Made by a program: the position numbers and the translations under genes | In this document: positions 1-14,220 of the stretch, piece by piece | Layout of the letters: every line of letters starts with the position of its first letter | How positions within the stretch are numbered: the stretch's first letter is position 1 | Notes under the pieces: model-generated | The model's database searches: none | The model's input: the letters and a program-made list of their open reading frames with translations, nothing else | What the model was told of the DNA's origin: nothing | DNA from: Dillenia suffruticosa | Taxonomy: Eukaryota > Streptophyta > Magnoliopsida > Dilleniales > Dilleniaceae | Direction: 5' to 3' | DNA length: 64,000 nt | NCBI GenBank assembly: GCA_033439265.1 | Contig: JAVTVX010000035.1 | Span: 5,126,001 to 5,190,000 of the forward strand

Positions 1-541
1 ATTTTGTTCTCTTTCTTTTTTTTTTTTTTTTGAAAATTGTTCTACAGAAAAACTAACGAAAAGTGATGTACTAAACTTTTTCTCCAAAGCAAAAAGGCGA
101 TGGAAAAACTTCTGGAATCTTCTTTTCTTTCTCCCAGGTTTCCAAACAAGTCAACCTATTCTTCTATGGTACTGAAAAGCTAGGATGAATAAGCTTTAGC
201 ATGTATCTAGGTTCCGATTTGTTTAGGCAAATGTATTGATTTAAATATTTCGTTAATTATTTTCATAAAAATTATTACCCACAGATTTAACGATTTTTTT
301 ATTAAATAATCATAATTCAAAATTTTTATTCATCATTTTCATTTTTTTTTAAAGATAGTTTCAAGATATTAAATTGTATTACATCTCCTCTACCATTACG
401 GAAATTTTGTTTAAGGAAAGGACCGAAATTAATCGAACCGCCCACTGTTTGACGAATACGAGAAGGTTTGAGAAATAGACAGACTGATTTACTAATTATG
501 GACCGATTCCTATTAACCTAAAAGTCCTCTAATCTAACCCC
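1..541. other. Upstream region of the enolase gene
   Basis: AT-rich non-coding sequence with a T run near 17-31 and no ORF of note. The last 100 bases before the TATA box presumably carry the proximal promoter of the enolase gene, but I can assign no individual element with confidence. Confidence 0.5.
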
Positions 542-550
542 TATAAATAG
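542..550 (+). promoter_or_regulatory. TATA box of the enolase gene
   Basis: TATAAATAG lies 81 bases before the enolase ATG. A pyrimidine-rich CT stretch follows it, typical of a plant 5' leader. Together these place the transcription start at about 570-590. Confidence 0.7.
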
Positions 551-622
551 TTTGACTATTCACTTTTTTTCTCATCTCTCACGTCTCTCTCGAGCTCATC
601 AGATACAAAATAACTAGTGTCC

Positions 623-4418
<3,796 letters not shown>

Positions 4419-6179
4419 ATCCTTACGGGAGGGGTTTGAAGATGAATACATGTTATGTTATTCCAATAATGAGTTTCACTTTGTATTGAATAAGTTTTGT
4501 AGTTAGGATGAGGCCAATCAAGCGAGAATAATGTACTTTTTTCTTAATTACTCTGCAAAATGAAGTTCTGTTGAGAGAGTTCGAACCCTGAATTTCTGAA
4601 GGGGTTTTTTTTTCTCCTGGAAAGCAAGAGTATTGTTTTAATTTCTATCTAGAGTTGCTATTCCCCCCTCCCCCAACCCCTTATTTATTTATGTTATGCA
4701 TTTGTCTTGCAGGTCCCTGTTCTTGATGAATTTTGAGTTTTGGTTGTCAAATGCGTGAGTGGCACTAGGCAATGGTCTTATAGTGCACCTTTACTCATTA
4801 AATCCCTGGTCAAATTGAATCCATGATTGAGCAATCCCTGCATTGCTTTTGTGCTGGTGCATAAAATTTTGTTGAGAAGAATTTAAGTTCCTGTGATAAC
4901 TAGTGAGGAAATTATTGATTCTTGAGAGTCCATCTTTGTCTTCCATAAGTGGAGCCTATATTTATTAATCACAGAAATGGTCGCAGGCACAAGGCAACAA
5001 TGTTTTCTTCTACAAAGTTTCCTAATATTGGGGTGTGTGTCATGTCTGAGTGTGAATGTGAGTTTTTCTTCCTTCCCCCCCCCCTCCCCCCCCCTCCTTG
5101 TACCGGAAGAAGTTTAAGCAACAAAACCATATGTTGCGCATACGAAAAATTGATGTAAGAAATGTTTTAATTAAGAAATGCAAAAAGAGATTTATAACAA
5201 CTGAATTTTCAGGAATGATGAATGAATAAGGAAAAGACAAAACAATTTAAGCCACTTCTTACCTGCTAGAGCTTGCGGTTCCATAGACAGAACAATTTGC
5301 ATAACCGATAAGGACCGATCTTCGGATTCTTCAATGTCTCAGATTATTAAAAAGCCCACATGACAAAAACGATGAAAAATTAAAATTAAAATTTTATGTC
5401 TAAATTGATGGACTCCGCAATAGAATTTGGTGATTTTATTATTACTTATGAACTCCAAATGATATTATAGATGTATTTTATAACTTTTAGTTTAGTCAAC
5501 AATAAATTTAAAATTGTAAAATATTTTTTGTTCTTTTAACAAACAAAATAATGGGTATGAAAGAAAAGGGAAGGCCAAAAAAAGAGAGAAGCGAGAATGA
5601 GCGGGGAGCTATCTGTCCTTAATTTTTGAGTACTGTGTTTGTATGAATATTTTAAGAAAAGCAACCGCCCTACGGTGGATTTATCAATTTCGGATTTTAT
5701 GGAGGAAAAGCAACTGCCCTCCTCTGTCTCTGCGTTGGCTCGTTTGGGAAGACTGCATGGGCACGGAGAGGACCAGGGGTGAAAACACCTCTTTGAGATA
5801 AGGCTGTTCTGTCTCCCTTGCTTTTGGTGTTATGTTTTGATGTCTTTCTTTATACGGTATAAAAAAAAAAAAAAAAAGATAAGATATGTTATAAAGACAG
5901 AAAGGATCGACGCTTATTGGTATAAATGAAAAGTGTATTTTCATTTTTTAATCAAATCGGGAGTTTGATTCTCACTGGATACGGAAAAAATAATGTTGCG
6001 AGACCTCTCTCTAAAATGAGATCCGATAATTATGTCGACTCCGAATTAATCGTGACAAAATTTTAGATACGAAAAGGTGTAGGTAAAAAATAAATAAATG
6101 TCAAGACGGGATGTGTCTCAAACGTGCTCGTTGTGCGTTCGAAGCCACGCGCACACGGGCAAACAAAATCATGTTGCAC

Positions 6180-6379
6180 CGGTGGTGGACCTGGTATTCA
6201 GAGATAGGAGTGTAAAAGGTTTATAAAATATTTGCTCAAGCAACAAATACAAATATAGATAGAGGGTATAAAATTATAGTTAAATTGATAAGAAATAAAT
6301 ATGAGTTATAAACATTAATTGAATTTAAAAAAATTCGAGTGTAATTGTTCACCCTGAACGTAACCCAGCTCCGCCACCG
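6180..6379. mobile_element. MITE-like non-autonomous DNA transposon, 200 bp
   Basis: The left end reads CGGTGGTGGACCTGGT and the right end, reverse-complemented, reads CGGTGGCGGAGCTGGG: imperfect terminal inverted repeats matching at 13 of 16 positions. Both ends are flanked by the direct repeat TGCAC (6175-6179 and 6380-6384), which looks like a 5-bp target-site duplication. The interior is AT-rich and non-coding. The structure points to a non-autonomous DNA transposon; the superfamily is not settled by what I see. Confidence 0.7.
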
Positions 6380-7161
6380 TGCACGTTTTCTCGAGGGAAA
6401 TGAAGTTATGCTAATGACATAAAAGCATTAATAGAGGGAGCAAAGGCTCAAGAATACAGAGAAACAAAAAACAAAAAGAAGGAAGAAATAAACAGCAAAC
6501 AAAAGAAATAATTTCATTTAAAAAAATTGTATAAGCAAAGTTAGTATAAATTTTTGCCCTTTTTTTTAAAAAAAAAAAATTCTAACAATTATAAGAAATT
6601 ACTGAGTAATGACATAATATTTCTTTGTTTCATATGATTCCTAATTTTTTAATCAAACTTATCTCACTTCTTTATGTATTACATGCACGGCACTACTAAT
6701 TGTTTCTAATATCATTTTTAGATATCTTTATTTTTATTCACATAAAAAATCCCAAGAAAAAGGTGTTCTAAAAAGAAATTGTCCTTGTTAATTATAATTC
6801 CCGAACACCAAAAATTAACCTGAGACCCTCGTGGCATCCTATCACAAACAAATATTCATACACTCGTGTGGCTGAACTCAATTCCTTGTTTTATGCTATG
6901 ACTTGTTTCAACGGCCTATCACTCCATTGATGTTATTTCCTATTCATTTTGATTATTTTTTTCATCGTCAACGGAAATTATATTTCTATTAATTAAATTC
7001 GTATATTTACAAGAACTTATTTAAAGAACGATTCTCTTATCGTAATTTTTTTTATTTTAAAATTTTAAACACATTAATTGATTAAAAAATTTAATATTTC
7101 ATTTCACTATGCCGCATATCAGTCATTTTGAACAAGTTGTTGTCATATGTGATGCTTTTCT

Positions 7162-7242
7162 TATTTTTTTTTTTAAACAACGAAATTCAAACACAAGTCA
7201 CGGGGTCAGGGGAGGGGAGACTAACCACTAGGTCGTCCCTTG
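7162..7242 (-). mobile_element. Short SINE-like element
   Basis: On the minus strand the sequence reads a box A-like ACCTAGTGGTTAGT, then a box B-like TGTTTGAATTTC, then GTTG and an A-rich tail (the T run at 7163-7174 on the plus strand). This order is that of a tRNA-derived SINE or its 5' part. It is short and I find no clear target-site duplication. Confidence 0.45.
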
Positions 7243-8584
7243 GAACCGTTTCCTGTTTTTCATGTTTACGTGGCTTGATACCGCATGCTTGATCTGAATT
7301 ATTTCTTTCTCGGCCCAGAACTGGCTAGCCCGAACACGAAGGAGATTGTTAATACTCAGCTTTACTTGACAAAAAGTGATACAATATGATAGATGATGTC
7401 AAAAGACCCATAATTGAGACCCGAGAAGACAATGAATTTTTTTTTTCAATAAAGAAGAGAAAAATCACTATAAAATATAAATCGTAGATACATTTTTCTT
7501 TGCTAAACAAACGACTTTTCCCCATTTAAAGCAGCCCTAGAACCAACGGGTTGCTGACATTGTGACCGGTTAATGATGCGGAGTAGGCCGACCATGTGAC
7601 CGGCGCAGCAGTTTTTGTCTCTCGGCCATTTCAGTACTAGTTAAAATTGCAGATGGAGCAGCACTCCTCCCAAGTACAGCACTGAACTGACCACGAGGGT
7701 CATTGATTAGAAACTGGTGTCATCCATTAGAAATTTAATTAATTCCATGACCAAGGTGATACCCTTTCTTGGAATTTAATGGCCATTCACTCCGCATGTC
7801 AACCGAACGAGGAGAATCGTTCTCTCTGCCCATTTCTGGAGCACAAAAGTATTGTCATTTGCCTGCAGCGGTGTCCTTGCTCGACGGCTACAAATCAGTC
7901 TCCTTGGTTAAATTTAACAGGTGGCCCTGCTGGAGATTAGCCTAAACATAATCTTGATGGTGCTAACAATCTTATTAAGAAATGGGGAATCCTAAAATGA
8001 TCCAGAATAACATTATATTCATGACCTTCCTATAACTAAGTGGCTGAGGCTTAGATTCTGCAAAAATAAACTAGAAAGCGTGAGACGACAACATACCAAA
8101 TAGGAAGCTCCCTTCATATACCACTACCAAAGCAATAAATAGCAGCTAAAATAGTTGCAACCTGGTACATTTGAGTACTAAAGCCCAACATAGGGCATTC
8201 ACAAAGATACAACACCAAAATAAACCTTTACGCTGCAGTTGCAGGCTTAGGATCCATCGCAACCTTCATTGAGACCCATTCTCATAGTTTGCAACACCAC
8301 ATTTGGCAACTGGTGCTAGTACACAATCATTAATTAGAATAAACAACTGGCCCAATTTCACAGATAAGTAGAAACCATCATAAATTTGTCTACCCTAAGT
8401 TTAGTCTGGTATAGACAACTGGCCCAATTTCACAGATAAGATCATTAGACACTACCTAGGAGCAAATAAACCAACTCCTCCCCATCCACATTACATCTCC
8501 CAAACAGATCCATCAAAAATTTAGCAAGCTCTTGGAATTTCCATCACAAAATCGAGCAGAAATAGAAAGGACTGCACCCGAGGT

Positions 8585-11500
8585 TTACTTTCCAACACTG
8601 TGTTTAGCCTTTGTATGGGATTGTAAAGCAACGTCTGACTGAAATGACCTGCAAAGTGAGAGTAACAAACCATTACAATACATCAAATGAAAAACATGGG
8701 ATAATGACTTTTTGGGAGAAAATCATACTTGCTGCAAGCCTTGCAAGAGAAAGATCCACTGGATTTTGGTGTTTGCTGTTTTGATTTATCATTTTTTGGA
8801 ACAGATTTTCCAACTTGCTTTGCAGGGTAAGGTGTTGCTGTGTGGCCACTACCTTTCTTGCCATCTGCACCAGTAAATTCTTTGCCTCAATAATAATTGA
8901 AGAGCAAATAATGGAAATGAACCAGAAAAGGAAAAGACTACATGTTAAAAGGCCAAAGGTTAATTTTAGTTGAGATTACCAACCAAAAACAACCTAGGAA
9001 TGGCATCACAACTGAATGAATATTGTGCAAAGAGAAAGAACGAGTTACAAAAAGTACTTATAGACAACAAGGATAGAAAAGATCAAACTAGAATGACAAG
9101 ATGCTAGTTCCAGTCAGTAGATCCTGCCATATAAAGTGAACGATGAATGGTAATCAATTGGAACCAAGGCTTTCAATATGCACAGGGATGAAGGAAAAAA
9201 TCACTGATATCAAATGAAATACAGTACAAGGCCCTCACCATTTTTTTGAGGTGTCACCAATTTTGCCTTCTTATCAGAAACGGGTGTTTTGGAAGCAGGT
9301 TCTGCAGGCCTCTTTTTGCTTGGTTCAGCCTCCAAGAACAGAATAATTGCAGAAATCTCAGCAAAAATATAGATAGGATGAGGCAAATAACTTCAAACAA
9401 CAATGATAATCTTACCTTCTTTGGTGTTTCTTCATCCTCTGAACTTTCATCATCATCATCCTCATCGCTATCGTCGTCATCCTGACCATTCTAGGAATAA
9501 TCAGCCATACAATTCATTTGTCAGAAGATCCTCAGAAAAAACAAGTCGGTTCAAGATGCGCAGTGTTCCAAGTATTATCTCAACTTCCCTTCTCATTAAA
9601 ATAAATAGAAAGAAAAAAAGGACAAAGACCGTGGATTTGGCATAGCACACAAAATTTAAGCATCCTCTAGTGTGGTACAGTGAAGGCGAATCTATTTTAT
9701 TGAAAAAAGGTATAATCAGTATGATTTGATAACACGTGAAGAAGATTTCCTAAATCCCCCTTCTAATTCTTAAAGCTCTTTCAAATTTAGGTCAAATAGT
9801 CAAATTATTTGACATAAGGAAAGTGCAGCCTATCAAAAAGCAGGGTCAATAATTTTAACCATCCCAAAAGAAGCCCAAGGAAAATAAAAAATTATTACTT
9901 TCAGGGAATAAAAATCAATAGCAAAGCATACCATATCGTCACCAGATACATCATCACTCTCATCGTCATCCTCATCACTGTCGTCGTCACCATCTTCATC
10001 TTTACTTGGTTCAACAATCTTTACCTTTTGCTTGCCACCATCAGAGTCAGGCTTTGCATCATTAGCATTATTGACGGCTGGCTTTGTTTGCTTAGTTTGA
10101 TCCTCTTTTTCTATAAGTTAAAATAATATAAATCCAAATCAGATGCATAGTACCAACGGAGGACTACCCAAAAAGCTGCGGTCTTCTTACCCTTATTAGT
10201 GACATCAACTTGAATGCCTTCATCTTCAGAGTCCGAACCTACAAGATATTATTAATGAGCACAAACAGCATATGAATTTTGATAGAAAGAAAATGCAAGA
10301 GTAACTAAGAGACTTACCAAAAAAACCATCGGATGTGAATAAAGACAGCAAAGGTCAAGGAAACAAAAAATCCAATTGTTATAACAGCAAGTTATTGGGT
10401 GAAAAGAAATACATTTACAAAAAGAGAAAATAAAAAGGATATTCAGATGGCAAAACAGACTTATATCCACAGAAGTAAACACTCCCATTTTTCCAATTGT
10501 GGGATAGTTCAAAATTCTTCTCAAACACCAAGTCAAAAGATATCTGAGGGAACTTGTCAGCTGAAAGAGTTCCAAGCACAAGCTTCTTATCACCAGTTTT
10601 CACATACAGGCAAACCGAGTCATTTCCTTTGTCTTTCTTGGCCTCTCCAAGACAAGCCTGTGGAAACATATCAGGACCTGCCTGATACAAAAATAAAATC
10701 TATCCAAAATAATTCATCCTGAGAGAAGACAGAATCTGTAAATACGAACCTGTGACAGATGCAAAACCTTCTCATCATCAACATTAACCGAAAAGGGCAC
10801 TCCGGCTTTAACCTCAACACCTGCACCATTAAAGAGCAAAATCAGGAAATAGTTCTGAGAACCATTATTAAAACAATTGACATTCTAATGACTATATGAT
10901 AAAATGCATAAGACTGACAAATATGAATTGGAACCACTCAAACAACCAGAAACTGCATGTTAGAAGTTATTGTGCTACAAGACAAAGTGCCATTTGACAA
11001 TAATGATAACGAAATTTCTTGCAAACTTCTAAATATGTACACCTCCACTTAAATTTGACAATAAGATATATGAATTGGAGGTAAAAGTAACTGAAGGTAC
11101 CACACTACCACAAACAAAAGTGAGAGGAACACAAGAGATGACAACTTACATATCAAAATTAAATCGAAGTATTGAAAACATTTGAGACCAATGAAATGGA
11201 TGCGCAGCATAGATATAGGAGTTCACCACAAGATGAAAATAAATAGAAGGCCACTGAATACTTAAAGCATGTGAAATCTTACAGTTGCATCATTGATCAC
11301 AAAATTTAATGAACACTAACCAAAAAAAATGTCCAACCATATCAATCGTTAAAATAAAAAGCTCCCGATCAATGTAAATTTCAGTGGAAGAAATTAATCC
11401 TAATGTTAAGTTTATAACAAGACATAAGAAAGGGCCTCACACAAATTGACCCCTCCCAATATTATAGTCCCATCCCAAAAAGACAAGATAACATCCACTT

Positions 11501-12652
11501 ATTATATGTCTGTATGTAAATAAAGGCATGCATGATTTGCCAAAATTCAAACTATTAGATTGAATTCCACAATATTAGTTGAGAAGAGAAGAGTTGCTGG
11601 AGTTATAGTTTGTGCCTCTATTAATTTGATACACCCGTTAAGTATCAGCCAAGGTTGTCATAATAAACTGATTAATCATGTAAGTGATCTGAGATTTAAC
11701 AAAAACATTGACTGTAACTCTATAAAAACGTACAATAATCAGGATTTAAAAACTATGGGCATCATAACCACCTCCCAGAGCCCATGGCACCGAATACCTT
11801 CAACAAAAGTTTTGGAAGAAATGGTGAGCGGCAGTACTATGTTGCACACCATGTTGCACAAACACTACTAAGAATGGGTTTGTACATGTCATGTCTGTAT
11901 AAGACATCCTCTAGACACAACATAACATGATAAGACACTTATTATCTCACAATTGCATAAGACTTTTTAAAAGTTTGTGTCATGTCAGTATGTTTGCTCC
12001 CATTTTACATAAGGTGATAGTGATTATTTCCTGTTAATATACTAGTAAAAAGTGATGCGCCTTTGAACAAATCAAAAATCATTGTGGACCTAAGGAAATC
12101 TCAGCATTCATCATCACAGCGAATCACAGGCGATCCCTTAATACCGTAGAAAGCTTTATATGTTCCCCCAGTTACAAAGCTAGTCATCGGCACTGAACCC
12201 TAATAATCAAACCGCACTCACCAAAGTAACAAGGTTTATAAAAGTTCAAGAGCACTTGATAAGCACTTTAGCACCAGTCACAGAAAAGGCTAAGCTGAGA
12301 TAGTCTCTCTAGTGATGATTCTTCAAGAATATACACACACAAAAAGAGTCCAGAAATACCAAAAATACATACACACCCACACTCATGCATCCATTGTATA
12401 TCATTTAGACCCATTCAAGAAAAATGTGCAACAACATACCACAAAACACAGACAGAGAAAACAATAAACATATAAGTGCAGTTTTAAACAGCGAAAACAG
12501 AAACGATCCACACAAACTCATGTGAATCAGAACATAAACCATAAAGATCAGCCAAAAGAACTAGGCCATCAGATGGAAGATAAGAAAACAAATAGAAGCG
12601 GTTACGAAATGTGTGTGTGTAAGAAAGAGAGAGAGAAACCCCAAAACTCCAT
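8585..12652 (-). CDS. HD2: HD2-type (plant-specific) histone deacetylase, 10 exons, complete
   Basis: Nucleolar, plant-specific histone deacetylase family. Exons in transcript order: 12652-12640, 10820-10750, 10657-10443, 10334-10318, 10238-10191, 10110-9932, 9490-9416, 9329-9239, 8864-8729, 8648-8585. They total 909 nt, giving 302 residues. The protein opens with the diagnostic MEFWG and carries His25 (LHLSQ) and Asp70 (SFDLVF), residues at or next to those implicated in HD2 activity. A central acidic tract (about 110-200) of Asp, Glu and Ser follows, then a Lys-rich part. A C-terminal C2H2 zinc finger (C-x2-C-x12-H-x4-H) ends with HSVGK. The finger suggests the HD2A/HD2C side of the family; the exact paralogue is not assigned. 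Intron 1 is 1.8 kb. Intron 3 is AT-AC (U12-type) and exon 4 is only 17 nt. Confidence 0.95.
10335..10442 (-). other. AT-AC (U12-type) intron of the HD2 gene
   Basis: No GT-AG pair joins exon 3 to the following acidic-region exon: the minus strand has no AG in the right place and the frame runs into a stop. The donor site reads ATATCCTTTTT, the U12 consensus. TTCCTTGAC, a match to the U12 branch-point consensus TTCCTTRAY, lies about 20 bases before the terminal AC. Splicing 10443 to 10334 restores the frame (PSE-SDGFFGSDSEDE). Confidence 0.85.
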
Positions 12653-12767
12653 TGTTGACTGCGAGAAAGGACTAGGAAGCGCGAAGTAGGTTTTAGGGTT
12701 GGAACTCAGGAGTGTGACTGAGGTTAACAAACGAGTGAAATGGAAGACATTAGGGTTCGTTGGGGGG
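12653..12767 (-). other. 5' UTR of the HD2 gene
   Basis: This is the stretch between the minus-strand TATA box and the MEFWG start codon. It has no competing ORF of note. Confidence 0.5.
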
Positions 12768-12774
12768 TTTTATA
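12768..12774 (-). promoter_or_regulatory. TATA box of the HD2 gene
   Basis: TATAAAA on the minus strand lies 116 bases upstream of the HD2 ATG, within CTCTATAAAACC. Confidence 0.6.
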
Positions 12775-14127
12775 GAGGGGTTCTGTGTTTGGGATTTCGA
12801 TATTGTACAGCACGTACTACCGAAACAGCAGCGTGGAGCCACTAGAACCTTCCCACATAGTAGTAATGCGATTCCAGGGGATTGCCAAATGATGCATGCA
12901 AGCCCAGATGCTAAGGCAATCAGGTCTACCATTGGGCCTCCCTTTTGTGCCCGCAAATACGTAGATGTAAATTATAAGTTTACAAAATTTTTTACTTTTT
13001 TTTTTTCATTGCTTATGGTTGAGTGTCGTCCAAACCCAAATAGGAGACATTTTAATTTTGTCGGAATATTTACTCTTGAAATGGTTCATTAAAATTAATA
13101 TATTTTTATTGTATATATTTTTTCATTTTATGTTGTTTTTAAATCAATTTATATAACTACTATAGGTTTAATGCTTACCAAGTAATGCATAGATCTTATT
13201 AGCATTAGATAAAATTAATTTGATATTATTTTTTAAGATAGAAACACGTTAATTTTATAATCCTCGAATCTATACATTTTGTATAAGATTCTTTTTTTCG
13301 AAAAAAAATATTTAGAATCGAACAAAATATTTCCATTCATAAGATCATAGAAATCTCTTAAAAAATATAATCATTCAGTACACGTGGTAATTTATTAATA
13401 ACATTTAACTCCTTTGATATATTGCCAAAAAAAATTGAAATATTGAAATAACAAACCTTTAGATACATTTCAGTCACTTGAAATTAAAAATAATGAAAAG
13501 ATAAAAATTAAAATCAAAGTAAAATTAAGATTTAAAAATATTCGACAATCAGTTAAACCTAATTCTTTGCAAAACATTTTATTTCTTTCTAAATTCTTCC
13601 CACACCGGATCTTAAGAAAGTCATTGCCGGTGCTGAAATCATTTTTTTTTAACTTATTTTATTATTTTATTTGATTTTACATGAGTTAAGTTAAAAGGAG
13701 GATTAAAAAAATAAAAAAAAATAAAAGAGATCACAAGGCCGCGCCGCATCACCACCAAATTTAATTGAATTAGGTACGAAGCAGAACATATTGATCAGAT
13801 GAGGAGGTTTTTTTCGTCAAGAAATATCACGGGTGTATAAGATTCTTAATATAAGATACATATTGAGAAAATTACTCGTTTAAAATATTTTTTAAATAAA
13901 TAATTTTTTTATAAATATTGTTTCATTAACTTTCTATTTCTTAACCCTGTTGACTAGTCAAACTCCCAAATAATTACGCAGTACAAATGAATAAATGAAA
14001 ATAATAGAAAGAAAATGAAATTTGAAACTTGAACCGGAACACGGACCGAGTACATCTCCACCTCACGCGGTCTTCGGATGGCAACAAGGCAAAGACCACG
14101 GTCACAGGGACATGGACTTCAGTTTTC
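12775..14127. other. Shared upstream region of the divergent HD2 and sterol reductase genes
   Basis: About 1.35 kb of AT-rich DNA between two head-to-head genes. I see no gene, RNA or mobile element in it. Short ORFs here have no recognisable content. Confidence 0.55.
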
Positions 14128-14135
14128 TATTTAAA
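14128..14135 (+). promoter_or_regulatory. Candidate TATA box of the sterol reductase gene
   Basis: TATTTAAA lies 93 bases before the ATG and is followed by a leader with GA-rich sequence. The match and spacing are reasonable. Confidence 0.5.
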
Positions 14136-14220
14136 ACTTCTAGGTTCTCTACTTGCACTGCTTTAACTCTCGCTTCGAAAAATATCTTCAAGATAGAGAG
14201 CGTGAGAGAGAGAAATCAGA

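Larger units (their letters stand above)
4419..8584. other. Intergenic region between enolase and the HD2 gene
   Basis: The first 150 bases are the enolase 3' UTR and polyadenylation region. The rest is AT-rich with no convincing gene. It contains C-rich tracts at 5076-5098, an A run near 5859-5878, a 200-bp MITE-like element (6180-6379) and a short minus-strand SINE-like element (7162-7242). Around 5945-6010 a tRNA-like box B (GTTTGATTCTC) hints at another decayed SINE, too weak to delimit. The last part before 8585 holds the 3' UTR of the minus-strand HD2 gene. Confidence 0.6.

Noticed and set aside
9246-9645. Forward ORFs with Ser- and His-rich ends
   Set aside because: They are the antisense shadow of the acidic Asp/Glu codons in the HD2 gene.
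10399-10722. Forward 107-codon ORF
   Set aside because: It lies opposite HD2 exon 3, whose minus-strand product is clearly conserved.
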